From OLB7 sp966250335 (GTDB lineage Bacteria > Bacteroidota > Ignavibacteria > OLB7): a DNA stretch of 64,000 bases. This document shows positions 16,508 to 25,085 of the stretch, in pieces. Under the pieces are notes generated by a model. The model searched no databases. It was not told the origin of the DNA and was given only the letters and a program-made list of their open reading frames with translations. A program made the position numbers and the translations under genes. The stretch lies in NCBI GenBank assembly GCA_966250335.1, contig CBINGZ010000005.1, positions 62,001 to 126,000 on the forward strand, in the 5' to 3' direction. Position 1 is the first letter of the stretch, and each line of letters starts with the position of its first letter.

Positions 16508-19354
16508 CTAGAAAACTCCCTTCTCCCTGGCGCGCGCCACAGCCTGCGTGCGGCTTGTCGCGTCCAGTTTCGCGTAGATGTTGTGGACGTGTCGCTTCAC
16601 GGTGCCGGCGGCCACGAAGAGCCGTTCGGCGATCTCCTTGTTCGAGAGTCCGTCGGCCACCAGCCGGAGCACCTCGATCTCGCGGTCGCTGAGGGCGTCG
16701 GGGTCGCTCTCCGATCTGCCGGGGAGATCGGCGGCCGGTCTGACACCTCGCTCCACGATCTCCGCCGCGACAGCCGGGGCCGCCCCCGGTTCGTGCGCGA
16801 ACGCGTCGAGCAGCCTCGCGACATATCGTGCCGTGACGGGATCGGCCGTCCCGCCGTCGGCGGCGAGATCCTTCGCGGTCTCCCTGAGCAGGATCTCCAT
16901 CCGCTTCCCTTCATCCAGAAATGTCCGCACGTACCCTTCGGGCTCCGCCAGTCGAAGCGCGCGGATCAGTCTCTCCTTCGCCCGCCCGCACTCCCCGGCC
17001 GCATGGAAGGTCAGCGCGCGCAGGTTCAGCAGGATGATCAGGCTGCCGTCGCGTCCGGCGGCATCGGCCGCCTCGATCAGTTCATCAAGGACGACGGCGG
17101 CTTCGTCGTACCGGCCGAGCCCTATCAGCACACGGGCGATGGTGCGCCGTTCCACCTCCTCGAGATCGAGCCATCCGTCGGTCGTTCCCCCTCTGTGCCG
17201 CAGCTGCTTCCCTTCGTCGAGCCTTCTTCGCTGTTCATCCATCCATTCCTTCGGTTCGGCGAGCATCTCCAGCGAGACCAGGAGACGGGCGCGGTAGGTC
17301 GCCAGCGGGGAGCGGATCCAGTCGGGGGAGTTGTATCGCTTCATGAGCGATTCGGCCTTGCCGATGGTGTCGAGCGCCTTGTCGTGCTCCCCACGGCTGT
17401 GATGGAGACGTGCCAGTGCGATATGTCCGTCGCGGATCACGAAAATATCGCCGCTTAATTCGCTCAGCTTGTTCCCCGCGATCAGATGGCGGTATGCCTC
17501 ATCCCCTCTGTTCCATTCGTAGGCCAGCTCTCCGAGTCCCACATACAGCATCCCGGCGGGGATAAGGGGGCGCTTGTCGCGCCGGATCTGTTCCTCCACC
17601 AGACGTTCTCCCTGCGCGTAATACTCCCCGGCCGCATGCAGCCTGCCGCGCACGACGCTGATGCGGGCAAGGCAGCGGAGCCCGGCAAGGGAGGCGAAGA
17701 TGTTCCCGGCGCGGGTGTTCTGCGCCACGGAGTCGGCGAACGCGCGCAGAGCGGCGTCGGTCTCCGCAAGGCCGAGGTAGCTGTACCCCATGTTCAGCGT
17801 GGTCGTGCCGCGCACGATCATCTCGCCGTCCGGCAGCAGCGCCAGCGCCTCTTCCGAGAGGACGATCGACCTGTGCAGTTCCCCCCTGATGCGGGTGAGG
17901 TAGCCGTTGACGGCCGCCGCATGCCCGGCGAGCATCTGTCGTTCCGTTTCCTTTGCGAAGGGGATCCGCTCCTCGGCGTTGCGGAGGATGTTCGGCACCT
18001 CGTCCATTGCTCCCGTCAGCATCAGCACCCAGCAGGTGACAAGCGAGAGGTAGGGACTCTCCATGACGACCTCCCGGGGAAGATGTCCCAGCCATGTCCG
18101 GAGCGTCACCATCTCACTTCTGACCAGCATATCCTGGGCGTTCTCCAGCACCAGCCGTGCCGCCTCCGCCATATCGCCGGCGGCGACCGCATGGGCGATC
18201 GCCTCGGTCATCAGTCCGGCCCCCTCGTGCCAGGCGCTGGCGCGGCGATGCAGCATGGCGGGGCGTGAAGGGTCGAGACCCGCCAGTCGGTTGCGGAGGA
18301 AGTCGGCGAAGAGATGATGGTAGCGGTACCAGCAGCGCTCCTCGTCGAGCGGGATGATGAAGAGGTTCCCCTCCTCGAGCGTCCGGAGCATCTCCCCGCC
18401 GTCATCCCCCATCGTCAACGCGTCGCAGAGCGGACCGTAGAGGCGATCGAGGACCGAGGTCTCCACCAGGAACCGCTGCACCTTCTCCGACTGTCGCTGC
18501 AGGACCTCGTCGGCCAGGTAGTCGACCACATGCCTGTGGCTCCCTGTGAACGCCTGGATGAATCCGGAGAGATCGGAGCGGTTCTGCATCGAGAGGGCGG
18601 CGAGCTGAAGGCCGGCGATCCATCCCTCGGTTCGCGATTCAAGCGCCTCGATCGCTTCGGCGGCCAGCTCCAGCCCGACCACGTCGTTGAGAAAATCGGC
18701 GGCCTCGTCGGCCGTGAAACGGAGATCGGTCGAGCGGATCTCGGTGAGCTGGCGGCGGCTGCGCAGGCGCGAGAGCGGCAGCGGCGGGTCGACCCGGCTG
18801 GTGATGATCAGATGAAGCTGCGCGGGGAGATGTTCCAGCAGATAGGTCAGCGCCTCATGCACCTGCGGCGACGAGATCACATGATAATCGTCGAGCACCA
18901 GCACGAGATCGTCGAGGAGGAGCGTATCGTTGATGAGGGACGTGAGGACCGATTCGGCGGGCGCCGCCGGCTGCGATCGGAGGAGCGCGAGCGTGGAGTC
19001 GCCGATCCGCTGATCGACCGAGCGGAGCGCGGCGGTCAGGTAGACAAGGAAACGGAGCGGATCGTTGTCCCCCTCGTCGAGCGATATCCAGGCGGCGCGG
19101 CGTCCCATCCTGTGGAGCCATTCGCTCACCAGGGTCGTCTTGCCGAACCCGGGGGGAGCGGAGACGAGCGTCAGCCGCGCGGCGCTTCCTTCATCAACCC
19201 TGTCGAACAGACGGGCCCGTTCCACCGGCTGGGGAAGGGGCCGTGGCTTGTAGAGCTTCGTATGAAGTATCGGCAGCGGTTGAACCCCTCCGGTGGGGCT
19301 GCTCCCTCCGCCGGAGTAACCCTCCCCGTCAAGGATCGGATCGGTGTGCGTCAT
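16508..19354 (-). CDS. MalT-like (LAL) LuxR-family transcriptional regulator 2
   Basis: A 948-residue paralogue of the next gene downstream on the minus strand. Walker A APPGFGKT is at residues 66-73, DLVLVLDDYHVI and TSRVDPPLPLSRLR follow, then a TPR-like region. The C-terminal LuxR domain carries LSDREIEVLRLVADGLSNKEIAERLFVAAGTVKRHVHNIYAKLD in that order within the last 65 residues. Both proteins also share the HTKLYKPRP/HTKLFMPRP N-terminal signature. A TAGATTTG promoter element lies 40 bp upstream, and the next gene on the other side is divergent (HD-PycTM protein), so their control regions share a 295-bp gap. Inducer and targets are not evident. Confidence 0.93.
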   Translation of the reverse strand: MTHTDPILDGEGYSGGGSSPTGGVQPLPILHTKLYKPRPLPQPVERARLFDRVDEGSAARLTLVSAPPGFGKTTLVSEWLHRMGRRAAWISLDEGDNDPLRFLVYLTAALRSVDQRIGDSTLALLRSQPAAPAESVLTSLINDTLLLDDLVLVLDDYHVISSPQVHEALTYLLEHLPAQLHLIITSRVDPPLPLSRLRSRRQLTEIRSTDLRFTADEAADFLNDVVGLELAAEAIEALESRTEGWIAGLQLAALSMQNRSDLSGFIQAFTGSHRHVVDYLADEVLQRQSEKVQRFLVETSVLDRLYGPLCDALTMGDDGGEMLRTLEEGNLFIIPLDEERCWYRYHHLFADFLRNRLAGLDPSRPAMLHRRASAWHEGAGLMTEAIAHAVAAGDMAEAARLVLENAQDMLVRSEMVTLRTWLGHLPREVVMESPYLSLVTCWVLMLTGAMDEVPNILRNAEERIPFAKETERQMLAGHAAAVNGYLTRIRGELHRSIVLSEEALALLPDGEMIVRGTTTLNMGYSYLGLAETDAALRAFADSVAQNTRAGNIFASLAGLRCLARISVVRGRLHAAGEYYAQGERLVEEQIRRDKRPLIPAGMLYVGLGELAYEWNRGDEAYRHLIAGNKLSELSGDIFVIRDGHIALARLHHSRGEHDKALDTIGKAESLMKRYNSPDWIRSPLATYRARLLVSLEMLAEPKEWMDEQRRRLDEGKQLRHRGGTTDGWLDLEEVERRTIARVLIGLGRYDEAAVVLDELIEAADAAGRDGSLIILLNLRALTFHAAGECGRAKERLIRALRLAEPEGYVRTFLDEGKRMEILLRETAKDLAADGGTADPVTARYVARLLDAFAHEPGAAPAVAAEIVERGVRPAADLPGRSESDPDALSDREIEVLRLVADGLSNKEIAERLFVAAGTVKRHVHNIYAKLDATSRTQAVARAREKGVF

Positions 19355-19394
19355 CGTCGTCGGCCGTCCATCAGTGGCGTGATATATGCGGGCG

Positions 19395-19402
19395 CAAATC
19401 TA
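19395..19402 (-). promoter_or_regulatory. TAnnTTTG promoter element of the LAL operon
   Basis: TAGATTTG on the minus strand, 40 bp upstream of the first regulator's start codon. It matches the TAnnTTTG consensus seen at other genes in the window. Confidence 0.6.
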
Positions 19403-19649
19403 CGAGATATGGCGTCGCGCCGAATGGAGATAACCGTAACGCTTGAATTCAGCGAGGAATGAAGATGGTACCGTGGGATTGCGCCGCTGGATTGCGCCGC
19501 GGGCCTGCCGAACGGTCGGCGATGGGAGGAACGCCGAACATCGCTATCTTGCCCGCCGGATCATACTGGCCGGGGGGCGGTTTTCGATCCGCCCTCGGTT
19601 CCCGCGCCGGTCGACCTCAGGCGATCCGGAATCAACGTTCGAAAGAGAT

Positions 19650-21257
19650 ATGGAGACCAGTTCCGATATCCTCTCCCGCACCTCCGCGTTCGTCACGGAG
19701 ATCTTCCGTGAACAGCTCCCCTCGATGCTCACCTACCACGATCTGCACCATACCCTGGACGTTGTGGAGGCCGCGCGCCGTATCGGCACGGCCGAAGGAT
19801 TGAGCGACGACGAGCTGGAGATCGTGCTCCTTGCCGCATGGTGCCACGATATCGGCTATGCCCGCACCTACAGCGGACATGAGGCCGCCGGCGCGGAGAT
19901 CGCCCGTCTGTTTCTGACCGAACAGGGGTATCCGCCGGAGAGGATCGAGGCGGTCGCCGGATGTGTCGTGGCGACGATCTTTCCACAGAAGCCGTCGAAC
20001 CGGCTGGAGTCGGTCGTCTGCGATGCCGATCTCAGCCATGTCGGCAGGAAGGGCTTCCTCGATTCTGGCGACGCGCTCCGGCAGGAGTGGGCCGCGGCGC
20101 TCGGCATGCATTACACCGACTCCGAATGGCTGGAGAACAACCTGAAGTTTCTGCACGGCCATTCCTTCCATACCGCTTCCGCCGTCGCGATGTACGGTCA
20201 ACGAAAGAGGGCGAACATCGAGAAGGTGGAGAAGAGATTACGAAAGCTGCGGGAACGGGAGCCGGTTCATGCGACGGCGGCGGCAGTGGAGCCGGTCGAG
20301 CCGGTGATGCCGGGCGATGATAGTATCGTGATAGAATATATCCCGGCGCCGGTTGTCGAGCCTCCGGCGGAACCTGTGATGGAGCCGATCGTGCAGCCGC
20401 AGCAGAACGGAGCCGCGACCAACGGCCATACGACCCCGACGGACGGCGGACCGACGGGAGCCGGGCATCACGATGCGGAGAAGGAGAGGGGAGAAAAGAA
20501 TCGTCATGAGAGCCATGCCGCACACCCGGAGGAGGGAGACGCGAAGGAGCATGGAAAGGATCACGGAAAGCATCACGGGAAGGAACACAGGGATCACGGC
20601 CACGAGTACTCGAAGGAAGCCCGGATGATCGTGAAGGAGATCCGGGAGGCGATGCGTCAGGAGCGGGAGGAGGAGAGGCTTCAGAAGGTGGAGACGCGGC
20701 TGCTGGAGAAGAGCGATCTGAAGGAACAGAAGGAGCGGCGGCCCGATCGGGGGATCGAGACGATGTTCAGACTTACATCGCAGAACCACATGGATCTGAG
20801 CCGCATGGCCGACGACAAGGCGAACACGCTTATTCAGATCAACACGCTGATCATCTCCATCGTCCTCTCCGTCCTCTTCAGCAAGCTCGACGCGAACGAA
20901 TATCTCCTCTATCCCACCATCGTCCTGCTGGCAAGCGCCGTTCTCACGATCGTCTTCGCCACGCTCGCCACCCGTCCCAAGGTCAACTCCGGAACGTTCA
21001 CGCAGGAGGATGTGCGGCAGCGAAAAGTTAATCTGCTCTTCTTCGGCAATTTCTATAATATGAGCCTTGAGGACTACAGCGCGGGGATGAACGAGCTCAT
21101 GACCGACAAGCAGTACCTCTACGGCACGCTCACCAAGGACATCTACTTTCTGGGGCAGGTTCTCGGGAGGAAATATCGTCTTCTGCGCCAGGGGTATACG
21201 ATCTTCATGTATGGGATCATCCTCTCGGTGCTTGCGTTTATGGCGGCCCTGATCTGA
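19650..21257 (+). CDS. HD-domain protein fused to a Pycsar-effector-like (PycTM, DUF5706) membrane domain
   Basis: A 535-residue protein in three parts. Residues 1-190 form an HD phosphohydrolase domain: His34, the His66-Asp67 pair in AAWCHDIGYA, and the later Asp in VCDADLSH. Residues about 215-365 form a low-complexity, charged, His-rich linker (KDHGKHHGKEHRDHGHEY) with coiled-coil potential. From about residue 368 to the end is a membrane domain: DLSRMADDKANTLIQINTLI runs into the first helix, a second helix follows (VLLASAVLTIVFATL), and a third is at the C-terminus. This order and the MADDKAN-IQIN motif match the PycTM/DUF5706 effector domain of Pycsar systems. The start ATG at 19650 has GAAAGAG upstream; the longer frame from 19443 is not supported. 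What the HD domain hydrolyses is unknown. Confidence 0.82.
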   Translation: METSSDILSRTSAFVTEIFREQLPSMLTYHDLHHTLDVVEAARRIGTAEGLSDDELEIVLLAAWCHDIGYARTYSGHEAAGAEIARLFLTEQGYPPERIEAVAGCVVATIFPQKPSNRLESVVCDADLSHVGRKGFLDSGDALRQEWAAALGMHYTDSEWLENNLKFLHGHSFHTASAVAMYGQRKRANIEKVEKRLRKLREREPVHATAAAVEPVEPVMPGDDSIVIEYIPAPVVEPPAEPVMEPIVQPQQNGAATNGHTTPTDGGPTGAGHHDAEKERGEKNRHESHAAHPEEGDAKEHGKDHGKHHGKEHRDHGHEYSKEARMIVKEIREAMRQEREEERLQKVETRLLEKSDLKEQKERRPDRGIETMFRLTSQNHMDLSRMADDKANTLIQINTLIISIVLSVLFSKLDANEYLLYPTIVLLASAVLTIVFATLATRPKVNSGTFTQEDVRQRKVNLLFFGNFYNMSLEDYSAGMNELMTDKQYLYGTLTKDIYFLGQVLGRKYRLLRQGYTIFMYGIILSVLAFMAALI

Positions 21258-21294
21258 GCGCGAGGATCGCCGCTGCAGCATTCACATCTCATTT

Positions 21295-21798
21295 ATGAAG
21301 ACACTCGTACTCTGCCGGCACGCAAAATCGAGCTGGGACTATCCCGATCTCACCGACTTCGAACGTCCTCTCAACAGGCGCGGTCACCGCGACGCGGAGA
21401 TGATGGGGAAGATGCTGAAGGAACGGGGCTTCTGTCCCGGAACGATCCTTTCCAGCCCGGCCAACCGGGCGCTGACGACGGCGCGGATGATCGCGCGGGA
21501 GCTGGAGTATCCGCTGGAACGGATCGACATCCGTGAATCGCTCTACGATGCGGTCCCCAGCGAGATCGTGGAGACCGCGGCGTCGGCCGACGACCGTTAC
21601 GGCATTGCGATGCTCTTCAGCCACAACCCCGGTCTGACCGGAACCGTCAACCTTCTGACCGGTGAATCGTTCGACGAGGTTCCGACCTGCGGGATCGCCG
21701 CCGTCGTCTTCGAGATCGACTCCTGGAGCGCGCTGCCGGGGGCGAAAGGTTCGCTCCTCTTCTACGAGTACCCGAAGAAACATCGTCCCGTCTCCTGA
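21295..21798 (+). CDS. sixA: SixA-type phosphohistidine phosphatase
   Basis: A 167-residue histidine-phosphatase-superfamily protein. The phospho-acceptor box RHAKSSWD is at residues 8-15 (His9). The SixA-type segment DFERPLNRRGHRDAEMMG follows, then LSSPANRALTTARM and the second catalytic His in FSHNPGLT. SixA of E. coli removes phosphate from His of phosphotransfer proteins. The gene ends 3 bp before ppk1, so the two are almost certainly co-transcribed and perhaps translationally coupled. It follows the HD-PycTM gene by 37 bp. Confidence 0.93.
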   Translation: MKTLVLCRHAKSSWDYPDLTDFERPLNRRGHRDAEMMGKMLKERGFCPGTILSSPANRALTTARMIARELEYPLERIDIRESLYDAVPSEIVETAASADDRYGIAMLFSHNPGLTGTVNLLTGESFDEVPTCGIAAVVFEIDSWSALPGAKGSLLFYEYPKKHRPVS

Positions 21799-21801
21799 CA
21801 C

Positions 21802-23952
21802 ATGGAACAGAGATGGCAACTGACCGATCGTGACCTGAGCTGGCTCTCGTTCAACGGGCGAGTGCTGCAGGAGGCGGCGGACCCCACGGTCCCGCTGCTG
21901 GAACGGCTCCGGTTCCTTGCGATCTATTCCTCGAACCTCGATGAATTCTTCCGCGTCCGCGTGGCGTCGATCCAGGCGCTGCTCGGGTTGAAGAAGAAGA
22001 GTTCGGTTCCGTTCGATCCGGTCAGGCTGCTGGAGCGTATCCACAGAAAAGTGGACGGGCAGCAGCAGGCGTTCGGAAAGATATATCGAGATGAGATTAT
22101 CCCCGGCCTCGACGCCCACGGCATACGGTTCGTGACCGACCAGGAGGCGACGAAGGAGCAGAAGGAGTTCGCCCGCGACTACTTCGAGCGCTCGATCCGC
22201 TCCCGCGTGGAACCGACCTTCATCGGGCGTTCGCTCCCCGCTCCCTTTCTCTACAATCGCCGCCTCTATCTGGCGGTGATCCTTGCGCCGATCGGCTCCG
22301 TCGACGACGACCGTCGCTACGCGCTCGTGGAGATCCCTTCGTTCGACGAACCGAGATTCGTCGCGCTCCCCTCGGCCGACGGCGACCATCCCTACATCTT
22401 CCTCGACGACCTGCTCCGTCTCTTTCTCCCCGATCTTTTTCCCGGATACGATATACTCGGCGCCTGGTCCGTCAAGCTCACGCGCGACGCCGAACTCTAC
22501 ATCGACGACGAGTTCAGCGGCGATCTGATGGAGAAGATCCGGCAGGGGGTGAGCGGACGGAGGACCGGCGCTCCGTCGCGGCTGCTGGTCGACGAGGCGA
22601 TACCGAAGCGGCTTGCCGGTCTGCTGCGCGATATTCTCGACCTGAAGCGGGGCGATATGGTCAGGGGAGGGGGCTACCACAACTACAACGATTTCCTCGG
22701 GTTCCGCAATCCCGGGATTCCGGAGCTGGAGTACCCTCCGCTTCCGCCGCTGCCGCACCGCGGGCTCGATGCCGCGGCGACGATCAGGGAGGCGGTCCGG
22801 GAGCAGGACCGGGTTCTTCACTTCCCATATCATTCATATCACTATGTGATCCGGTTCCTTCTGGAGGCTGCGACCGATCCGGAAGTGGAATCGATCAGGA
22901 TCACACTCTATCGTGTTGCGTCGGATTCGGAGATCGCGCGTGCGCTGATCCAGGCGGCGGAACACGGCAAGGAGGTGACGGCGTTCGTCGAGGTGAAGGC
23001 GCGGTTCGACGAGGAGGCGAACTTCTACTGGGCGGGGGAGCTGGAGAGGGCGGGGGTGAAGGTGATCTACAGTTTCCCCGGATTGAAGGTCCACGCCAAG
23101 CTCTGCCTGGTGGCCCGGCGGATCGGCGATCGGATCGTCCGCACCGGGTTCCTGAGCAGCGGCAACTTCAACGAGAAGAGCGCGCGGATCTACTGCGATC
23201 ACGGGCTCTTCACGGAGGATGAAGGTATCACCGACGAGATGGCCCGCGTCTTCGGTTTCCTGGAGACCCGCGTGCCGCCGGAAGAGTTCGCGAGCCTGCT
23301 GGTGGCTCCCTTCGCCATGCGGGAACGGTTCCTGGCGATGATCGACAGGGAGATCGGGAATGCGCGCGCCGGCGTCGAGGCGTCGATCATCCTCAAGCTC
23401 AACAGCCTGGAAGATCCCGGTATGATAGAACGTCTCTACACGGCTGCCGCTGCCGGCGTCAGAGTACGGCTGATCGTGCGGGGGATCTGCCGGCTTGTTC
23501 CGGAGGAGGAAGGGATGGGAGGGAGGATCGAATGCGTCAGCATCGTCGACAGGTTCCTGGAGCATTCCCGCGTCTATCTCTTCCACAACGGCGGCGACGA
23601 AGAGATCTATGTCGGTTCGGCCGACTGGATGACCCGCAATCTGAACCGTCGCGTCGAAGTAGCCTTTCTGATCCGTGATCCCGAGGTCCGTCGTCAGATC
23701 CGCGCGATCGTCGATCTGCATCTTCAGGAGAACGTGAAGGCGAGGATTCTGAACAGGTCGCAGAACAATACATATCGTGTCGGTGGGGAGCCGGTCAGAT
23801 CCCAGACGGCGGTCTACGACTTCTGCCGGGAGCTGTACGAGGCGGAGCCGGTCGAGGCTCCTCCCGAGCCCGTCGAGGAAGAGACCACGGCCGCCGATCC
23901 CGTCGAATCGATCGATCAGGTCGACGAGGGCTACCCGCGCGACACCGCGTAG
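21802..23952 (+). CDS. ppk1: Polyphosphate kinase 1
   Basis: A 716-residue PPK1, the enzyme that reversibly polymerises the gamma phosphate of ATP into polyphosphate. The N-terminal DRDLSWLSFNGRVLQEA and SSNLDEFFRVRV, the central PYHSYHYVIRFLLEAA, and the two phospholipase-D-like catalytic segments KVHAKLCLV (His431) and VYLFHNGGDEEIYVGSADWM (His595) are all present. RNLNRRVEVAF is also typical. The C-terminus has an acidic extension. Its last 22 bases overlap the 3' end of the convergent cyclase gene. Operon with sixA is strongly indicated by the 3-bp gap. Confidence 0.97.
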   Translation: MEQRWQLTDRDLSWLSFNGRVLQEAADPTVPLLERLRFLAIYSSNLDEFFRVRVASIQALLGLKKKSSVPFDPVRLLERIHRKVDGQQQAFGKIYRDEIIPGLDAHGIRFVTDQEATKEQKEFARDYFERSIRSRVEPTFIGRSLPAPFLYNRRLYLAVILAPIGSVDDDRRYALVEIPSFDEPRFVALPSADGDHPYIFLDDLLRLFLPDLFPGYDILGAWSVKLTRDAELYIDDEFSGDLMEKIRQGVSGRRTGAPSRLLVDEAIPKRLAGLLRDILDLKRGDMVRGGGYHNYNDFLGFRNPGIPELEYPPLPPLPHRGLDAAATIREAVREQDRVLHFPYHSYHYVIRFLLEAATDPEVESIRITLYRVASDSEIARALIQAAEHGKEVTAFVEVKARFDEEANFYWAGELERAGVKVIYSFPGLKVHAKLCLVARRIGDRIVRTGFLSSGNFNEKSARIYCDHGLFTEDEGITDEMARVFGFLETRVPPEEFASLLVAPFAMRERFLAMIDREIGNARAGVEASIILKLNSLEDPGMIERLYTAAAAGVRVRLIVRGICRLVPEEEGMGGRIECVSIVDRFLEHSRVYLFHNGGDEEIYVGSADWMTRNLNRRVEVAFLIRDPEVRRQIRAIVDLHLQENVKARILNRSQNNTYRVGGEPVRSQTAVYDFCRELYEAEPVEAPPEPVEEETTAADPVESIDQVDEGYPRDTA

Positions 23953-24980
23953 AGTTCCACCTCCTGCTGTTTGCCTCGTAGAACGATCCCTCCTCTGTTC
24001 TCGACGACGAACCCGTTCCCTTTCGGAAGGCGTGCCACCAGATCGCCGGAGACCAGGATTCGGACGCCGTAGGCGTTGCATTCCGCCTGGATTCTGGCCG
24101 TGGTGTTGACCGGGTCGCCGTGGAACGCGATCTCCTTCTTCACGTCGCCGATCTCTCCGATGATCACCTTCCCGTAATGGAGCCCCGCCTTGAACTCCGG
24201 GACGAATCCATACTTCTCGCGATACATATCCCCGGCGCTCTCGATCTTGTCGAGCGCGTTGAAGAAGCATCGTATGCAGTTGGCGTCGGTCAGGCCGCGA
24301 TCCATCTTCCAGGTGACGACGATCTCATCCCCCACATACTGATAGATCGACCCTTTGCTGTCGACGATCGGATCGGTGACGTCGAAGAAGAAATCGTTCA
24401 GCAGTTCGTGGAACCTGATGTTGCCGAGCTGTTCGGCGATGGTGGTGGAGGATTTCATATCGAGGAACATGAAGATCCGTTCCTCCTCGCGCGGCTTGTG
24501 ATAGCGGCCGGTGAAGTAGATCGCGAGGGCGTTCTGCCCCAGCAGCCGGTTCACCTGCCGCAGGAAGTTCAGAAGCACACTCGCCGCGATACATACCGTC
24601 AGGATCGCCAGGAACTCTCCCCCGACCAGAAACTCCATGAACCCGTTATCCTCCGAGAAAGCGGTCAGAGGAATATCGTATCGAATGTTCCGGTAGAGCT
24701 TGATCTCCACGATGACCGTGACCCCTATCAGCGCCACATAGAAGAGCGAGCGGATCAGAAGGACGGCAAGAAAGCTCTTCCTGCGGAACGACTGCTGGAA
24801 GATGTAGTTCTCGAAGTACCCGCTGATGAGCCCGATCACGGCCCCGAGGATGGCGCCGTTGAGCATCGGCCCGCCGAACCCCCAGTAGAAGAGGGAGAAG
24901 AGGAATCCGACGGCGGCGCCGACGGCCGTGATCGTGAGGGCGCCGCGCAACTGCCGCTTCGTGTGAACGGTCGAGCTCAT
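23931..24980 (-). CDS. Membrane class III nucleotide cyclase (adenylate/guanylate cyclase-like)
   Basis: A 349-residue protein with about four membrane segments in residues 15-140 and a C-terminal class III cyclase domain from about residue 167. Metal-binding aspartates are Asp174 in FMFLDMKSST and Asp218 in YQYVGDEIV. Transition-state Asn292 and Arg296 are in PVNTTARIQ, so catalysis is plausible. The positions that usually select adenine (Lys and Asp) appear as Gln214 and Ala285, so the nucleotide product cannot be predicted. Membrane layout without a receptor domain recalls CyaG-like or Bacteroidota cyclases. It is convergent with ppk1 (22-bp overlap) and may signal to effectors nearby. Confidence 0.88.
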   Translation of the reverse strand: MSSTVHTKRQLRGALTITAVGAAVGFLFSLFYWGFGGPMLNGAILGAVIGLISGYFENYIFQQSFRRKSFLAVLLIRSLFYVALIGVTVIVEIKLYRNIRYDIPLTAFSEDNGFMEFLVGGEFLAILTVCIAASVLLNFLRQVNRLLGQNALAIYFTGRYHKPREEERIFMFLDMKSSTTIAEQLGNIRFHELLNDFFFDVTDPIVDSKGSIYQYVGDEIVVTWKMDRGLTDANCIRCFFNALDKIESAGDMYREKYGFVPEFKAGLHYGKVIIGEIGDVKKEIAFHGDPVNTTARIQAECNAYGVRILVSGDLVARLPKGNGFVVENRGGIVLRGKQQEVELYAVSRG

Positions 24981-25085
24981 TGGAATATCATGATAGGATG
25001 CTGTCCCGTCGGAAGGAAACGGCGGAACATTGGTGACCGGATTGATCTACGATATCTATGAACGGGCATCCGGCCGGAGGCGGGG

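Noticed and set aside
14364..16511. 715-aa plus-strand frame opposite the first LAL regulator
   Set aside because: Antisense of a protein with intact Walker A and LuxR domains; the composition is Arg/Gly/Val-rich noise.
19443..19649. Longer N-terminus of the HD-PycTM protein
   Set aside because: The extra 69 residues are Arg-rich and unlike the family; a purine-rich ribosome-binding site precedes the ATG at 19650.
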